Shown piece after piece: positions 14,615-23,066 of a stretch of 32,962 nucleotides of DNA (the first letter of the stretch is position 1; each line of letters starts with the position of its first letter). The stretch covers positions 1 to 32,962 of the forward strand of contig JBFWYO010000056.1 of NCBI GenBank assembly GCA_050186335.1. The letters are read 5' to 3'. The notes beneath the pieces were generated by a model, which was not told where the DNA came from, ran no database searches, and saw only the letters and a program-made list of their open reading frames with translations. Both the position numbers and the translations under genes were made by a program. This DNA comes from JBFWYO01 sp050186335. GTDB taxonomy: Bacteria > Pseudomonadota > Alphaproteobacteria > Bin65.

Positions 14615-16930
14615 ATGCCGAAAGTCTCACCGCTGCTGAATGCCTTCAACGCCGGCGAATGGGCGCCCGAGCTCGAAGGCCGCATCGATTTGCAGAAATA
14701 TCCGAGCGCCTGCCGCACGCTGGAGAATTTCATTCCGATGCCGCAGGGGCCGCTGGTGCGCCGACCGGGCACGCGGTTCGTCGCCGCGGTCAAGGATCAC
14801 GCGCGCAAGGTGCGCCTGGTTTCGTTCAAATTCTCGACCGCCCAGGCGTACATTCTCGAATTTGGCCATCAGTATGTGCGCTTCTACAAGGATGGCGGCC
14901 GGATCGTCTCGGCCAAGGCGATCACGGGTGCCGCCGACAACGGCTCGGGCCTGATCCGCATCACGGCAACCGCGCACGGCTACGCGACCGGCAATACGGT
15001 GACAATCACGGGCGTCGGCGGCACGACCGAAGCCAACGGCACGTGGAGCGTCACCGTGGTCGATGCCAACCGCTACGATCTGCAGGGCTCGGCGTTCATA
15101 AATTCCTATACGTCGGGCGGGACCGGCACGGCGATCGTCGAACTGGCGACGCCGTATCAGGAATCCGAACTGCCGTCGCTGCGCGTGACCCAATCCAACG
15201 ACGTGCTGTATCTCACGCACGCCAACTATCCGGTGCGCAAACTCTCGCGCAGCTCGCACACCGCGTGGACGCTTGCGACGCCGGAATTGAAGGACGGGCC
15301 ATGGGGCCCGGAGAACACCGACCGCAGCGTCACGTTCGGCCACAGCGCCACGACCGGCTCGATCACGCTGACCTGCACGAACGGCGCGCCGTTCGCGGCC
15401 AGCGATGTCGGCCGGCTGTTCTACAACTGGAATTCGACCGATCCGAACAAGCGCGGCTCGAGCGTCATCACGGGCTTCACGTCCGCCGCGGTCGTCTCGG
15501 CCGCGGTGCAAACCGGCGGCGATTACGGTTATGCCAGCACCGGGGCGAGCTACAAATTCGCGTTCGGGCTTTACGGGACGGTGAACGGCTACCCGCGCGC
15601 GTGCTGCTTCTTCGAGGATCGGCTGTGGCTCGGCGGCTGCAACGGCGCGCCGCAGCGCGTCGATGGCTCGGTGCTGGGCGACTACGAGCGCTTCAGCCCC
15701 GGCTATCTGCCGCGCAAGGCGGACGGCACGGCGAGCGTCACCGACGAGATCGTGACCGACGACATGGCGTGCGCGTTCCAGGTGCTGGCCAACGACGTCA
15801 ACGTCATCCGCTGGATGATGGACGACGAGAAGGGCATGATCGTCGGCACCGCAGGCGCCGAGTGGACCTTGCGCACGTCGAGCAACCAGGCCGCGATTTC
15901 GGCCTCGAATCCACCCCAGGCGCGGCGCGTCAGCTCGCTCGGCTGCGCCGACGTCGATCCGGTGCGCGCCGGCCGTTCGACCCTGTTCGTGAGACGCGAT
16001 GCGGAGCATCTGCACGAGCTCGCGTACGTCTTCGAGGACGACGGTTTTCGCGCGCCGGATCTGACGCTGCTGGCGTCGCATATCGGCCGCGGCGGCATAC
16101 GGCAGTTGTCGTTCGAGCAGACGCCGTACTCGGTCGTCTGGGGCGTGCGCGGCGACGGACAGCTGTTAGGCCTCACCTATCAGCGCGAGCAGGAGGTCGT
16201 CGCCTGGCACCGGCACATTCTCGGCGGCTGGTCCGATGCCGGGCAGACCGCGCCGGCGATGGTCGAAAGCGTCGCCAGCATTCCGTCGACCGACGGCGCG
16301 CGCGACGAAACCTGGCTGGTGGTACGGCGTTATATCGACGGCGGCAGCAAGCGCTATCTGGAATATATCGCGGCCCCGTGGATCATCGGCGCCGACCAGA
16401 AGGATGCGTACTTCGTCGATTGCGGATTGACGTATAGCGGCGCGCCGGCGACCACGATCAGCGGGCTCGGCCATCTCGAGGGCCAGTCGGTGACGATCCT
16501 GGCCGACGGTGCCACGCATCCGGACAAAACCGTCATCGGCGGCCAGGTCACGCTCGACCGCGCCGCCGGCAAAGTGCATTTCGGCCTCGGTTACCGCTCG
16601 ATCCTGCAGACGATGCGGCTCGAGGCCGGCGCCGCCGACGGCACCGCCCAGGGCAAGACCAAGCGGGTGCATCGCTGCACTTTCCGCTTCGCCGACACCC
16701 TGGGCGGACGCGCGGGCCCGAACCAGCAACTGCTCGACGACATTCCGGATGTCACCTACCGCGCGCCGTCCGGCCCGATGGGCCAACCGCCCGTCTTGTT
16801 CTCCGGCGACGCGCCGTTCGATTGGCCCGGCGGCTACGATTCCGACGGGCGCATCACGCTGGTGCAAAGCCAGCCCTTGCCGATGCTGCTGCTGGCGCTG
16901 ATGCCGCAGCTGGTGACGCAGGATCGATGA
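14615..16930 (+). CDS. Tail tubular protein B-like (T7 gp12-like nozzle)
   Basis: Forms the tail nozzle through which DNA leaves. 771 residues (T7 gp12 is about 794). The N-terminus has the conserved nozzle opening: NAFNAGEWAPELEGRIDLQKY, then NFIPMPQGPLVRRPGTRFV. Bacterial Ig-like inserts (about residues 105-180, GNTVTITGVGGTTEANGTWS) and beta-propeller segments follow; near 440-560 are DPVRAGRSTLFVRRD and QTPYSVVWGVRGDGQLLGLTY. It ends in an ATGA overlap with the next virion gene. Podoviral nozzle identity is firm. Confidence 0.93.
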   Translation: MPKVSPLLNAFNAGEWAPELEGRIDLQKYPSACRTLENFIPMPQGPLVRRPGTRFVAAVKDHARKVRLVSFKFSTAQAYILEFGHQYVRFYKDGGRIVSAKAITGAADNGSGLIRITATAHGYATGNTVTITGVGGTTEANGTWSVTVVDANRYDLQGSAFINSYTSGGTGTAIVELATPYQESELPSLRVTQSNDVLYLTHANYPVRKLSRSSHTAWTLATPELKDGPWGPENTDRSVTFGHSATTGSITLTCTNGAPFAASDVGRLFYNWNSTDPNKRGSSVITGFTSAAVVSAAVQTGGDYGYASTGASYKFAFGLYGTVNGYPRACCFFEDRLWLGGCNGAPQRVDGSVLGDYERFSPGYLPRKADGTASVTDEIVTDDMACAFQVLANDVNVIRWMMDDEKGMIVGTAGAEWTLRTSSNQAAISASNPPQARRVSSLGCADVDPVRAGRSTLFVRRDAEHLHELAYVFEDDGFRAPDLTLLASHIGRGGIRQLSFEQTPYSVVWGVRGDGQLLGLTYQREQEVVAWHRHILGGWSDAGQTAPAMVESVASIPSTDGARDETWLVVRRYIDGGSKRYLEYIAAPWIIGADQKDAYFVDCGLTYSGAPATTISGLGHLEGQSVTILADGATHPDKTVIGGQVTLDRAAGKVHFGLGYRSILQTMRLEAGAADGTAQGKTKRVHRCTFRFADTLGGRAGPNQQLLDDIPDVTYRAPSGPMGQPPVLFSGDAPFDWPGGYDSDGRITLVQSQPLPMLLLALMPQLVTQDR

Positions 16931-17379
16931 TCCGCTTCGTGCCGTTCGAGCCGGCGCACCTGCTGCGGATCCGCCCGCAGGACGCGCATCGTCATTGGGC
17001 CGGAGCGCTGTCGGTGCAGGACGGATTGATGCTGGCCAAGGGCATGGCATGGACCGGCCTGCACGGCGAGCGCGCGGTCGGCTGCGGCGGCCTGATGCCG
17101 ATCGCGCCGCATCGCGCGCTGGCCTGGGCCCTGATCGGCGCGCCGCCAAAACCGGCTTGGCCACGCATCCATCGCCAGGTTCGACGCGCGATCGCGCACG
17201 GACATGCGCAAGGCTATGCGCGCATCGAAATGCACGTCGATGCGGAATTTCCCGCCGCCCGGCGCTGGGCGCGGCTGCTCGGCTTCGCCGAAGAGGCGCG
17301 GCTGCGCCAAGCGCTGGCCAACCGACACGATTGTCTGATGATGGTGAAATTCGATGAGATCGCTGAAGCTGATTTATGA
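16927..17379 (+). CDS. Internal virion protein, GNAT-like (T7 gp13-like)
   Basis: 150 residues, starting at ATG 16927 that overlaps the nozzle stop (ATGA); the longer frame to 16822 is a shadow. The fold pattern is that of an acetyltransferase relative (AHLLRIRPQD at the start, then VGCGGLMPI, ARIEMHVDAEFPAARRWARLLGF): the last block is the GNAT helix and strand with 'A..W...LGF'. T7 gp13 and its relatives have this fold and lie at the same place, after the nozzle, where they help assemble the ejectosome rather than acetylate. The full acetyl-CoA loop (Q/R-x-x-G-x-G/A) is not evident, consistent with that. Confidence 0.82.
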   Translation: MIRFVPFEPAHLLRIRPQDAHRHWAGALSVQDGLMLAKGMAWTGLHGERAVGCGGLMPIAPHRALAWALIGAPPKPAWPRIHRQVRRAIAHGHAQGYARIEMHVDAEFPAARRWARLLGFAEEARLRQALANRHDCLMMVKFDEIAEADL

Positions 17380-17905
17380 CCCGCGCTTCGCCATGCCACG
17401 CGAGCCGACGACCGCGGTGCTCGCGGCGACTGCGGCGGTGGCCGCGGCCTCGGCGGCCTACGGCGGCATCCAGCAGGCGCAGACGCAGCGCTGGAACGCC
17501 GAGCTGCAGCACGAGAACGCGCGCATCCAGCAGCAGCAGGCCGATGTTGAAGCCGCGCGCCAGGCGGAATCGGCGCAGCAGCGGATGGCGCGGTCGCGCG
17601 GCACCTATATCAAATCCGGCATCGACACCGGCGTCGGCTCGCCGGTCGACGTCCTCGGCGCGGAAGCCGCCGATGCGCACTACGATTATCTGCTGACCAA
17701 ATATCGCGGCGCGCTCGGCGCCAGAGATTCTTACATGCGCGCCGCCGGCGCGCGCGCCGCCGCGCAAGACTCATTGATCGGCGGCTACATGCAGGCCGGC
17801 ACGTCGCTGCTGTCCGGCGCTTCCGGCGTGTACGCGCGCATCACGAGCGGCGCGCCGAGCGCGGGTATTGCCGGCGGCTATGCCGGATCGCCCTTGGTTC
17901 CCTGA
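17354..17905 (+). CDS. Internal virion (ejection) protein, T7 gp14-like
   Basis: 183 residues. After a short leader there is an Ala-rich hydrophobic segment (AVLAATAAVAAASAAYGGI, residues about 21-39), a Gln-rich helix with coiled-coil character (NARIQQQQADVEAARQAESA), then SRGTYIKSGIDTGVGSPVDVLG, a conserved block in these ejection proteins, and a Gly/Ala-rich tail. The membrane-like segment fits the model that gp14-type proteins make a pore in the outer membrane. Start is 17354 or the in-frame ATG at 17393; the first overlaps the preceding gene by 26 bases. Confidence 0.82.
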   Translation: MRSLKLIYDPRFAMPREPTTAVLAATAAVAAASAAYGGIQQAQTQRWNAELQHENARIQQQQADVEAARQAESAQQRMARSRGTYIKSGIDTGVGSPVDVLGAEAADAHYDYLLTKYRGALGARDSYMRAAGARAAAQDSLIGGYMQAGTSLLSGASGVYARITSGAPSAGIAGGYAGSPLVP

Positions 17906-17925
17906 TCGAAGCGAGGTTGCTGCCG

Positions 17926-19632
17926 ATGCCGCGCATTCCGGTTTACGAAAGCCAAGTTTCGGTGCCGCAGAACGGCGCCGCGCCGTCGTTCGACGCCGAT
18001 CTGGGCCTGGCCCCGGCGCGCGGCCTGGGCGCGCTGGCCAGGGGCATGGGCGATGTCGCCCGCGTGCTGGCCGAACGCGAGGACCGCGACGCGCTGTTTG
18101 AAGCCGCGCGCACGATGGCCGAGGTCAAGACAAGCTGGGCCGCGCGTATCGCCGAAAAACAGCAGGCGATGCCGGACGGGGCAAAGGATTTCACCCCGGG
18201 CGTATTGAAAGAATACGACGACGAAGTCGGCGCGCTGGTGCGCAACACGCGCAATGCCAAGGCGCAGGCCTATCTCGACCGGCAACTGCTCGGCCACCGC
18301 AACGAACTGGCGAACGCGGCGCTCGGGCTGGAATTGCGCGCGCGGCAAAATTATCAAGCCAGGCTGTACGGCGACACGCTGGCGCAGGCCAAGGCCGGCG
18401 TGCTGGCCGACCCGAACGCCCATGCGGGCTGGCAGAGCATGCTGCACGCGATGATCGACAATCTCGATCATCCGCCCGCCACGCGTGCCGCACAGAAAAA
18501 CCAGGCCGACCGGGAGCTCGGCGCCAGCCTCGCGGAACGCATGCTGACGGACGACCCGGCCGCGCTCGAAGCCGCGCTCGAGTCGAGCGACCATCCGATC
18601 TTCGGCGCGCTGCCGGAGGCGGAAAAACCACGCTGGTTGGCCGCTGGGGCCCAGGCGCGGCAGACCAGCCGGAATGCCGATGCGCGCAAAAAGCTGCTGC
18701 AAAGCCACAACGCGACGCGCGACGCGATCCAGATCGCCGCCGACACCGGCCTGGTGCCGCCGGACGTGACCGAGGCGATGTTCGTTTCGATCTACGGCGC
18801 GGAGGAGGGGCCGCAGGAATACCGCAAGCTTCGGCAGCTCGCCGACGACACCAGCGCCAGTTACCGGGCGGCGGGGCGCGACGCCGGGCAGAACGCCGAG
18901 ATCCTCGAACAGCGCCGGCGCGCGCACGGTAACGATACGCAGGCGTACCAGGACGATCCCGACGTGCGCGCGATCGAAGCCCAGCGGCAGGCGCTGAGCA
19001 CTGACCCGGTCGCCTACACGCTCAAATACGATCCCGAATTGAAGCGGCAATACGCCGAAGCGGCGAAAGATCCGTCGAGATGGCGCGAGGCCATCGCCAA
19101 CCAGCGTGCGGAGCAGACGCGGCTCGGCATTCCCTATGCCCGGCAAAGGCTGCTGTCGCAGCCGATCGCCCAATCGATGGCCGCAAATTTCGAAGGCATC
19201 GCCGATCCGGCCGAGCGCGCAAAACATTTGCGCACGCTGGCCGAGAGCGTCGGCGCGCAGGAATGGGCAGAGTTCAGCTTCGAACTGCGCGCCACCGGCC
19301 GTCTTTCGGATGCGACCGCCGCGCTGCTCCATGCCGCCGCGCCGGACTGTGCCGAGCACGCGCTGCCCGGCATCGCCGCCGCCATTGCGGCGCTTTCGAC
19401 GTCGGCGCCGGCGGCCAACGAAGCCGACATCGATCCGGCCGCGCTCGAATCGGCGCAGGCCAAAACCCGCCAGGCAATCCTGGCCGAAGCCGACCGGCTC
19501 GGCCGGACCGAACTGGGCGGATCGCTGGCGCAGCTCGGCGCGCGCCTCGCCGCGCTGTACGTCAGGCACGGCGACAGTGCCGAGACCGCGGCCGCGCGCG
19601 CCACCGCAACCTTCGTCGGCAGCCTGCCCTAA
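17926..19632 (+). CDS. Internal virion/ejection protein, T7 gp15/gp16 position
   Basis: 568 residues from ATG 17926 (nine bases inside the longest frame). It is almost wholly helical, rich in Ala, Arg, Glu and Gln, and lies in the place of the large ejectosome proteins, after the gp14-like gene and before the tail fibre. No lysozyme or transglycosylase motif is visible. Relatives in some podoviruses are longer, so the C-terminal end at TAA 19630-19632 may be a truncation, but the next gene starts normally 65 bases later. The ejection role is inferred from place and composition. Confidence 0.8.
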   Translation: MPRIPVYESQVSVPQNGAAPSFDADLGLAPARGLGALARGMGDVARVLAEREDRDALFEAARTMAEVKTSWAARIAEKQQAMPDGAKDFTPGVLKEYDDEVGALVRNTRNAKAQAYLDRQLLGHRNELANAALGLELRARQNYQARLYGDTLAQAKAGVLADPNAHAGWQSMLHAMIDNLDHPPATRAAQKNQADRELGASLAERMLTDDPAALEAALESSDHPIFGALPEAEKPRWLAAGAQARQTSRNADARKKLLQSHNATRDAIQIAADTGLVPPDVTEAMFVSIYGAEEGPQEYRKLRQLADDTSASYRAAGRDAGQNAEILEQRRRAHGNDTQAYQDDPDVRAIEAQRQALSTDPVAYTLKYDPELKRQYAEAAKDPSRWREAIANQRAEQTRLGIPYARQRLLSQPIAQSMAANFEGIADPAERAKHLRTLAESVGAQEWAEFSFELRATGRLSDATAALLHAAAPDCAEHALPGIAAAIAALSTSAPAANEADIDPAALESAQAKTRQAILAEADRLGRTELGGSLAQLGARLAALYVRHGDSAETAAARATATFVGSLP

Positions 19633-19697
19633 GCCGTGCCGCCCGCGTTGTCGACGTCCGCGGCGCATCGTCCATCATTCGAGGAGCGGAATCCCGC

Positions 19698-21245
19698 ATG
19701 ACCCTTTCCAGCACCGCCACGAAGATTTCCCACAACGGCAACGGCGCGACGGTGGCGTTCGCGTTCCCGTATTATTTTCTGCATAGCGCCGACCTGGAGG
19801 TGCGGCTGGTCGCGGCCGGCGGCGCGGACAGCGTCAAGGCGCTGGGCAGCGACTACACCGTGTCCGGCGCCGGCAATCCGAGCGGCGGCACGGTGACGAT
19901 GGCGACGGCGCCGGCTTCGGGCGAACGGCTGGTGATCCGCCGCGTCGTGGCGCTGACGCAAACCGTCGACTACGCCGCCAACGACCCGTTCCCCGCGCAA
20001 ACCCACGAGGACGCGCTCGACCGTCGCGCGATGGCGGAACAGCATTTGCAGGAGCAGCTCGACCGCGCGATCGCAGCACCGGTGCAGGACATCGCGCCCA
20101 GCCTGGCGCTGCCGCGCGCGGCGGCGCGGGCCAACAAGGCGCTGATCTTCGACGCCGACGGCGACGTGGCCGTGAGCGCCGACGATTACGCCGACCAGGC
20201 GTCGGCCGCGTCGGCCTCGGCGTCGGCCGCGTCGTCGTCCGCGACCGCTGCGTCGTCGTCCGCGTCGGCGGCCGCGACCAGCGCGAGCGAAGCCGCCGCG
20301 TCCGCCGCCGCGGCGGCCGGCGAAGCGGGCAAGCTGTCGGGCAGCTCGAATTCCAGCGTGGCGATCGCGACCGGCGCAAAATCATTCGCCACGCAGGCCG
20401 GCAAGGCGTTCGGCGCCGGCGCGTGGCTGCTGATCGCGTCGGCCGCCGACGAAGCCAACTACATGCACGGGCAGGCGACCGCGTATGGCGGCACCGCGCT
20501 GACCGTGAACGTGACCAATTTCGGCGGCGCCGGCACGTTCGCGGACTGGGTCATCACGGTTTCCGGCACGCGCGGTGCCGTCGGCGCCACCGGGCCGACC
20601 GGCCCGTCGGGCCCCGGCAGCGGCGACATGCTGGCGGCGAACAATCTGGGCGACGTCGCCGACGCGCCGACCGCGCAGGCCAACCTCGATCTCGAACCCG
20701 GCGTCGACGTGTTCAAGCAGCGCACCATCGCCGGCACCTCGCCGGTCGCGGTCGCGAACGGCAACGGCGTCTCCGGCAACCCGACGATCTCCGTCGACGC
20801 CGCGACCACGAGCGCGCGCGGGGTTGATTATCTCAAGCCTGAATCAGTGGCATTTCACGCTGCTGCAAACGCGCTTACGTGGACCGATATGCCTAGCAGC
20901 GATGCGTTTCTCAATTCTGCTGCACGCACCGTTCTTGCTAAGGATCTAACTCGTTTCACGCAGGTCAGGTTGATTGTCAATAAACCTACCGGCACTGCCG
21001 GGGCTTCAGGCGCGAAACTTCATCTTCGGTATCGAACATCATTTTCGACAACGGCGACCGACTATTTACAGATCGGTACGAGCGAAGTTTCCTGTCTAAT
21101 CGATACTTCGTCGATGGTTGTAGTCAGCTCTTGGACTGATTTGGATACAAGCGCAAAAGCTGACGTCTTTTTAGCGATTATCGGTACCGGTGGTGACGGA
21201 GCCGCCGACCCAACACTTGGTTCAATTCATGCTGAGTTCAGATAG
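19698..21245 (+). CDS. Tail fibre / receptor-binding protein
   Basis: 515 residues. The N-terminal anchor (ISHNGNGATVAFAFPYYFLH, then DLEVRLVAAGG) is the virion-attachment domain shared with T7-like fibres (residues about 8-115). Residues 180-230 form an Ala/Ser-rich helical stalk; a short collagen-like stretch (GATGPTGPSGPG) lies near residue 300. From about residue 375 (base 20820) the DNA becomes clearly more AT-rich and codon choice changes, so the receptor-binding tip is a swapped-in module. A GAGGAG ribosome site precedes ATG 19698; the upstream frame to 19080 is a shadow. Probably decides host range. The stop TAG is followed by a remnant, not a chaperone gene. Confidence 0.9.
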   Translation: MTLSSTATKISHNGNGATVAFAFPYYFLHSADLEVRLVAAGGADSVKALGSDYTVSGAGNPSGGTVTMATAPASGERLVIRRVVALTQTVDYAANDPFPAQTHEDALDRRAMAEQHLQEQLDRAIAAPVQDIAPSLALPRAAARANKALIFDADGDVAVSADDYADQASAASASASAASSSATAASSSASAAATSASEAAASAAAAAGEAGKLSGSSNSSVAIATGAKSFATQAGKAFGAGAWLLIASAADEANYMHGQATAYGGTALTVNVTNFGGAGTFADWVITVSGTRGAVGATGPTGPSGPGSGDMLAANNLGDVADAPTAQANLDLEPGVDVFKQRTIAGTSPVAVANGNGVSGNPTISVDAATTSARGVDYLKPESVAFHAAANALTWTDMPSSDAFLNSAARTVLAKDLTRFTQVRLIVNKPTGTAGASGAKLHLRYRTSFSTTATDYLQIGTSEVSCLIDTSSMVVVSSWTDLDTSAKADVFLAIIGTGGDGAADPTLGSIHAEFR

Positions 21246-21444
21246 CAGGTAAAAATTTCCAATTTGGCCGCGCGACTCTTAGTCGTCTCGCCCTCGAATT
21301 TTACAAAGGCCAGCGCGCCCGCTGGAAGCAAGATTTGACGCAAGCTCAGCAGGCGGCGTTGACCACGGAGTTCGCACCGATGTTGCAACAGATCGGCAAG
21401 GAGCGCGGCTTTGTCCGCCGCGCCATACGCAGGCTTGTCACATG
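21236..21444 (+). pseudogene. C-terminal remnant, sulfotransferase-like
   Basis: An open frame from 21236 (after a TGA at 21233) to TGA 21442-21444 has no good start codon before 21380. It reads GRATLSRLALEFYKGQRARW then KQDLTQAQQAAL and ends EFAPMLQQIGKERG...RRLVT. A Tyr-Lys-Gly/Trp-Lys-x-x-Leu-Thr ending recalls the C-terminus of sulfotransferases, which occur next to tail fibres in some phages. The match is weak and by eye. It is AT-rich at its left end, like the fibre tip, so a former gene was probably lost when the tip module was exchanged. Confidence 0.4.
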
Positions 21445-21471
21445 ACCCGCTCAATCATCGCTATCGTTTCC

Positions 21472-21495
21472 GCCGGCCGCTGCGCCGGCTTTTTT
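21472..21495 (+). terminator. Rho-independent terminator before lysis genes
   Basis: GCCGGC (21472-21477), six-base loop, GCCGGC (21484-21489), then six T (21490-21495). It marks the end of the structural transcript. No promoter is obvious between it and the lysis genes. Confidence 0.65.
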
Positions 21496-21578
21496 GTGCC
21501 CGCGTCCGGGATGCGGCAATCGTCGCAATTCGGCGCGATCCGGCGCGGCGCAACGCCACCCGCGCCGGGGCCGTCGCC

Positions 21579-21821
21579 ATGAGCGCGCCGGCGGGTGCGG
21601 CGCGCACGTTCTGGGGGCTGCCGGTGTCGGTTGCGGTCACGGTGTCGCTCGCGCTGATCGGCGCGGTGTTCGCATACGGCGCGCTGGTCGCCGATGTCCG
21701 CCACATCGATCGCGACAATGCGCGCCAGGACGCGGTGCTGCGCGAAATCCGCGAGGATATCCGCGAGATCAACCGGCGGCTGCTCGACATCCACACCGTG
21801 CTGAAGGCGAGCCGGCAATGA
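21579..21821 (+). CDS. Single-span membrane protein of the lysis cassette
   Basis: 80 residues. One membrane segment (WGLPVSVAVTVSLALIGAVFAYGAL, residues about 12-36; a block of 25, cited by position) is followed by a charged coiled coil (DRDNARQDAVLREIRED, EINRRLLDIHTVL). This layout fits a small accessory holin or an inner-membrane spanin-like protein; no lipobox partner is found. ATG 21579 is used; the frame is open to 21411 but that part runs across the terminator. It ends in ATGA with the endolysin gene, so the two are coupled. Confidence 0.72.
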   Translation: MSAPAGAARTFWGLPVSVAVTVSLALIGAVFAYGALVADVRHIDRDNARQDAVLREIREDIREINRRLLDIHTVLKASRQ

Positions 21822-22378
21822 AGCGCGTGCTGCTGATCGTCGGGCACAACGCCGCGCGCGGCGACCGCGGTGCCAAGGCGGCCGACGGCTCGTGGGAGCA
21901 CGATTTCAACCGCCTGCTCGCGCCCGAGATCGCCGCCGCGGTTGCGGGCGTCGAGCTGGTGCAAGAATCCTATCGCGCGGGCGGCGGAAATCTCGCACGG
22001 TTCGACCGCCACGCTGCCGATCTGATCGTCGAACTGCATTGCAACGCGGCGGCGTCCGACCGGGCGACCGGCAGCGAGGTGCTGTGCGCGCGTGGGTCGC
22101 CGCGCGGCACCGCAGCCGCCGCCATCCTGCAACGTCATTTCGTTGCGGCGCTGGAACTGCCGGATCGCGGCGTCAAGCCGATCGGCAACCGGCGCGACCC
22201 GGACGGCAATTGGCTGGAGCGCGGCGCCTATCTCTTGTGGGGCGTGCGCGCGCCGTGCCTGATCGGCGAGCCGTTCTTCATCAACAATGCCTCGGATCTG
22301 CGTCGCGCGCGCGAACGGCGCGCGGCGCTGGTGGCCGCATATGCCGCGGCCATCGAACAAGCAGCGGAGAAAATGTGA
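21818..22378 (+). CDS. Endolysin, N-acetylmuramoyl-L-alanine amidase (Amidase_3-like)
   Basis: Cuts the bond between muramic acid and the peptide stem at the end of the phage cycle. 186 residues, a single catalytic domain with no signal peptide, so it depends on a holin. Zinc ligands are His10 (VGHN), Glu28 (WEHDF) and His73 (ELHCNA), with a candidate catalytic Glu in GEPFFINN at about residue 150, in the usual order for Amidase_3. It starts at an ATGA overlap with the membrane protein gene and is followed one base later by the holin gene. Confidence 0.9.
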   Translation: MKRVLLIVGHNAARGDRGAKAADGSWEHDFNRLLAPEIAAAVAGVELVQESYRAGGGNLARFDRHAADLIVELHCNAAASDRATGSEVLCARGSPRGTAAAAILQRHFVAALELPDRGVKPIGNRRDPDGNWLERGAYLLWGVRAPCLIGEPFFINNASDLRRARERRAALVAAYAAAIEQAAEKM

Positions 22379-22379
22379 C

Positions 22380-22802
22380 ATGTGGGCAGCACTGGTTCCG
22401 GCGCTGGTTCCGTTGGTCGATCGGATCATCGGCGGCATCGTCGATCTGATTCCGAACGAAAAGGAGCGCGACAAGCTCAAGGCGAAGGCCCAGGCCGAGC
22501 TTCTGGAAGGGCTGAAGGGGCTCGATCTGGCGCAGATCGACGTCAACAAGGAGGAGGCGCGGCACGCCTCGGTATTTGTCGCCGGCTGGCGGCCGGCGGT
22601 CGGCTGGTTCTGCGCGCTCGGCGTCGGCTACCAGTTCCTGGTCCGTCCGCTCGCGCAGGGTTTCCTGGCGATCGGAGACGCCGGGTTCGAGATGCCGGGG
22701 ATCGAGAGCGCCGACCTGCTGTACCTGCTCGGCGGCCTGCTCGGCATCGGCACGCTGCGCACGTTCGAAAAACTGAAAGGGGCGGCGCGCGACTCGCTCT
22801 GA
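22380..22802 (+). CDS. Holin of the three-membrane-segment type (GTA_holin_3TM-like)
   Basis: 140 residues. A charged region (NEKERDKLKAKAQAEL) is followed by the signature QIDVNKEEARHASVFVAGWR and PAVGWFCALGVGYQFLVRP, then LLYLLGGLLGIGTLRTFEKL, which matches the three-segment holin family also found in gene transfer agents. It makes the inner-membrane hole that releases the endolysin. ATG 22380 follows GGAG by ten bases; the longer frame to 22287 overlaps the endolysin. It comes after the endolysin rather than before, an inverted but known order. Confidence 0.88.
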   Translation: MWAALVPALVPLVDRIIGGIVDLIPNEKERDKLKAKAQAELLEGLKGLDLAQIDVNKEEARHASVFVAGWRPAVGWFCALGVGYQFLVRPLAQGFLAIGDAGFEMPGIESADLLYLLGGLLGIGTLRTFEKLKGAARDSL

Positions 22803-22848
22803 TCGCGTGTGCCGCTTCGACTTATCGACAACAATATAAGGTGCATCG

Positions 22849-22974
22849 ATGACCAAACTCGCGATCTGGCTGTGCGCGCAGCGCGATATCGTGCGCGCGT
22901 ATCCCTGGCATTTCGGCATTGCGGCCGGCGGCGGTGCTTTCCTGGGGGCGCTCGGGCAAATATATCTAACCTGA
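22849..22974 (+). CDS. Small hydrophobic protein at prophage right end
   Basis: 41 residues with an AAGGTG ribosome site eight bases before ATG 22849. N-terminal MTKLAIWLCAQRDIVRAYPW, then a Gly/Ala-rich hydrophobic stretch (FGIAAGGGAFLGALGQIYLT) that could cross a membrane. Unknown function; either the last lysis-cassette gene or a remnant at the prophage edge. The host coxL-like gene starts 92 bases later. Confidence 0.55.
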   Translation: MTKLAIWLCAQRDIVRAYPWHFGIAAGGGAFLGALGQIYLT

Positions 22975-23066
22975 CGGGGTCGCGCGCGCCGCCCCGGACC
23001 GCGGCGGTCGCTTGACATGGCGCGGCGTTTTTCCCAGGTTGCAGGCGGCATGCAAAGGGGACGCAG

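Larger units (their letters stand above)
4481..22974. mobile_element. Podovirus-type prophage (T7/BPP-1-like order), no visible integrase
   Basis: Continuous set of repressor, terminase, head, tail, ejection, fibre and lysis genes. The left limit is taken just outside the repressor and could reach 3793 if the basic hypothetical gene belongs to it. No integrase, replication protein, or direct repeat pair at the ends was found by eye. At about 18.5 kb it is much shorter than BPP-1-like genomes (about 40 kb), so it has lost modules or never carried them here. The terminase and scaffold genes are both split. Confidence 0.85.

Noticed and set aside
14627..16081. 484-residue minus-strand ORF opposite the nozzle gene
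   Set aside because: Arg/Ala-rich product of GC-rich codon shadowing; the plus frame encodes the tail nozzle.
20190..20340. DNA repeat in the tail fibre gene
   Set aside because: The gcgtcggcc-like repetition follows from the Ala/Ser-rich stalk codons and is not an independent repeat.
19698..22974. Diversity-generating retroelement, as in BPP-1
   Set aside because: The prophage order recalls BPP-1, but no reverse transcriptase, Avd-like gene or template/variable repeat pair is present in the window.
4426..23066. attL/attR direct repeat of the podoviral prophage
   Set aside because: Short GC-rich matches (such as GCGCGCG strings) occur at both ends but nothing longer than expected by chance was found by eye.
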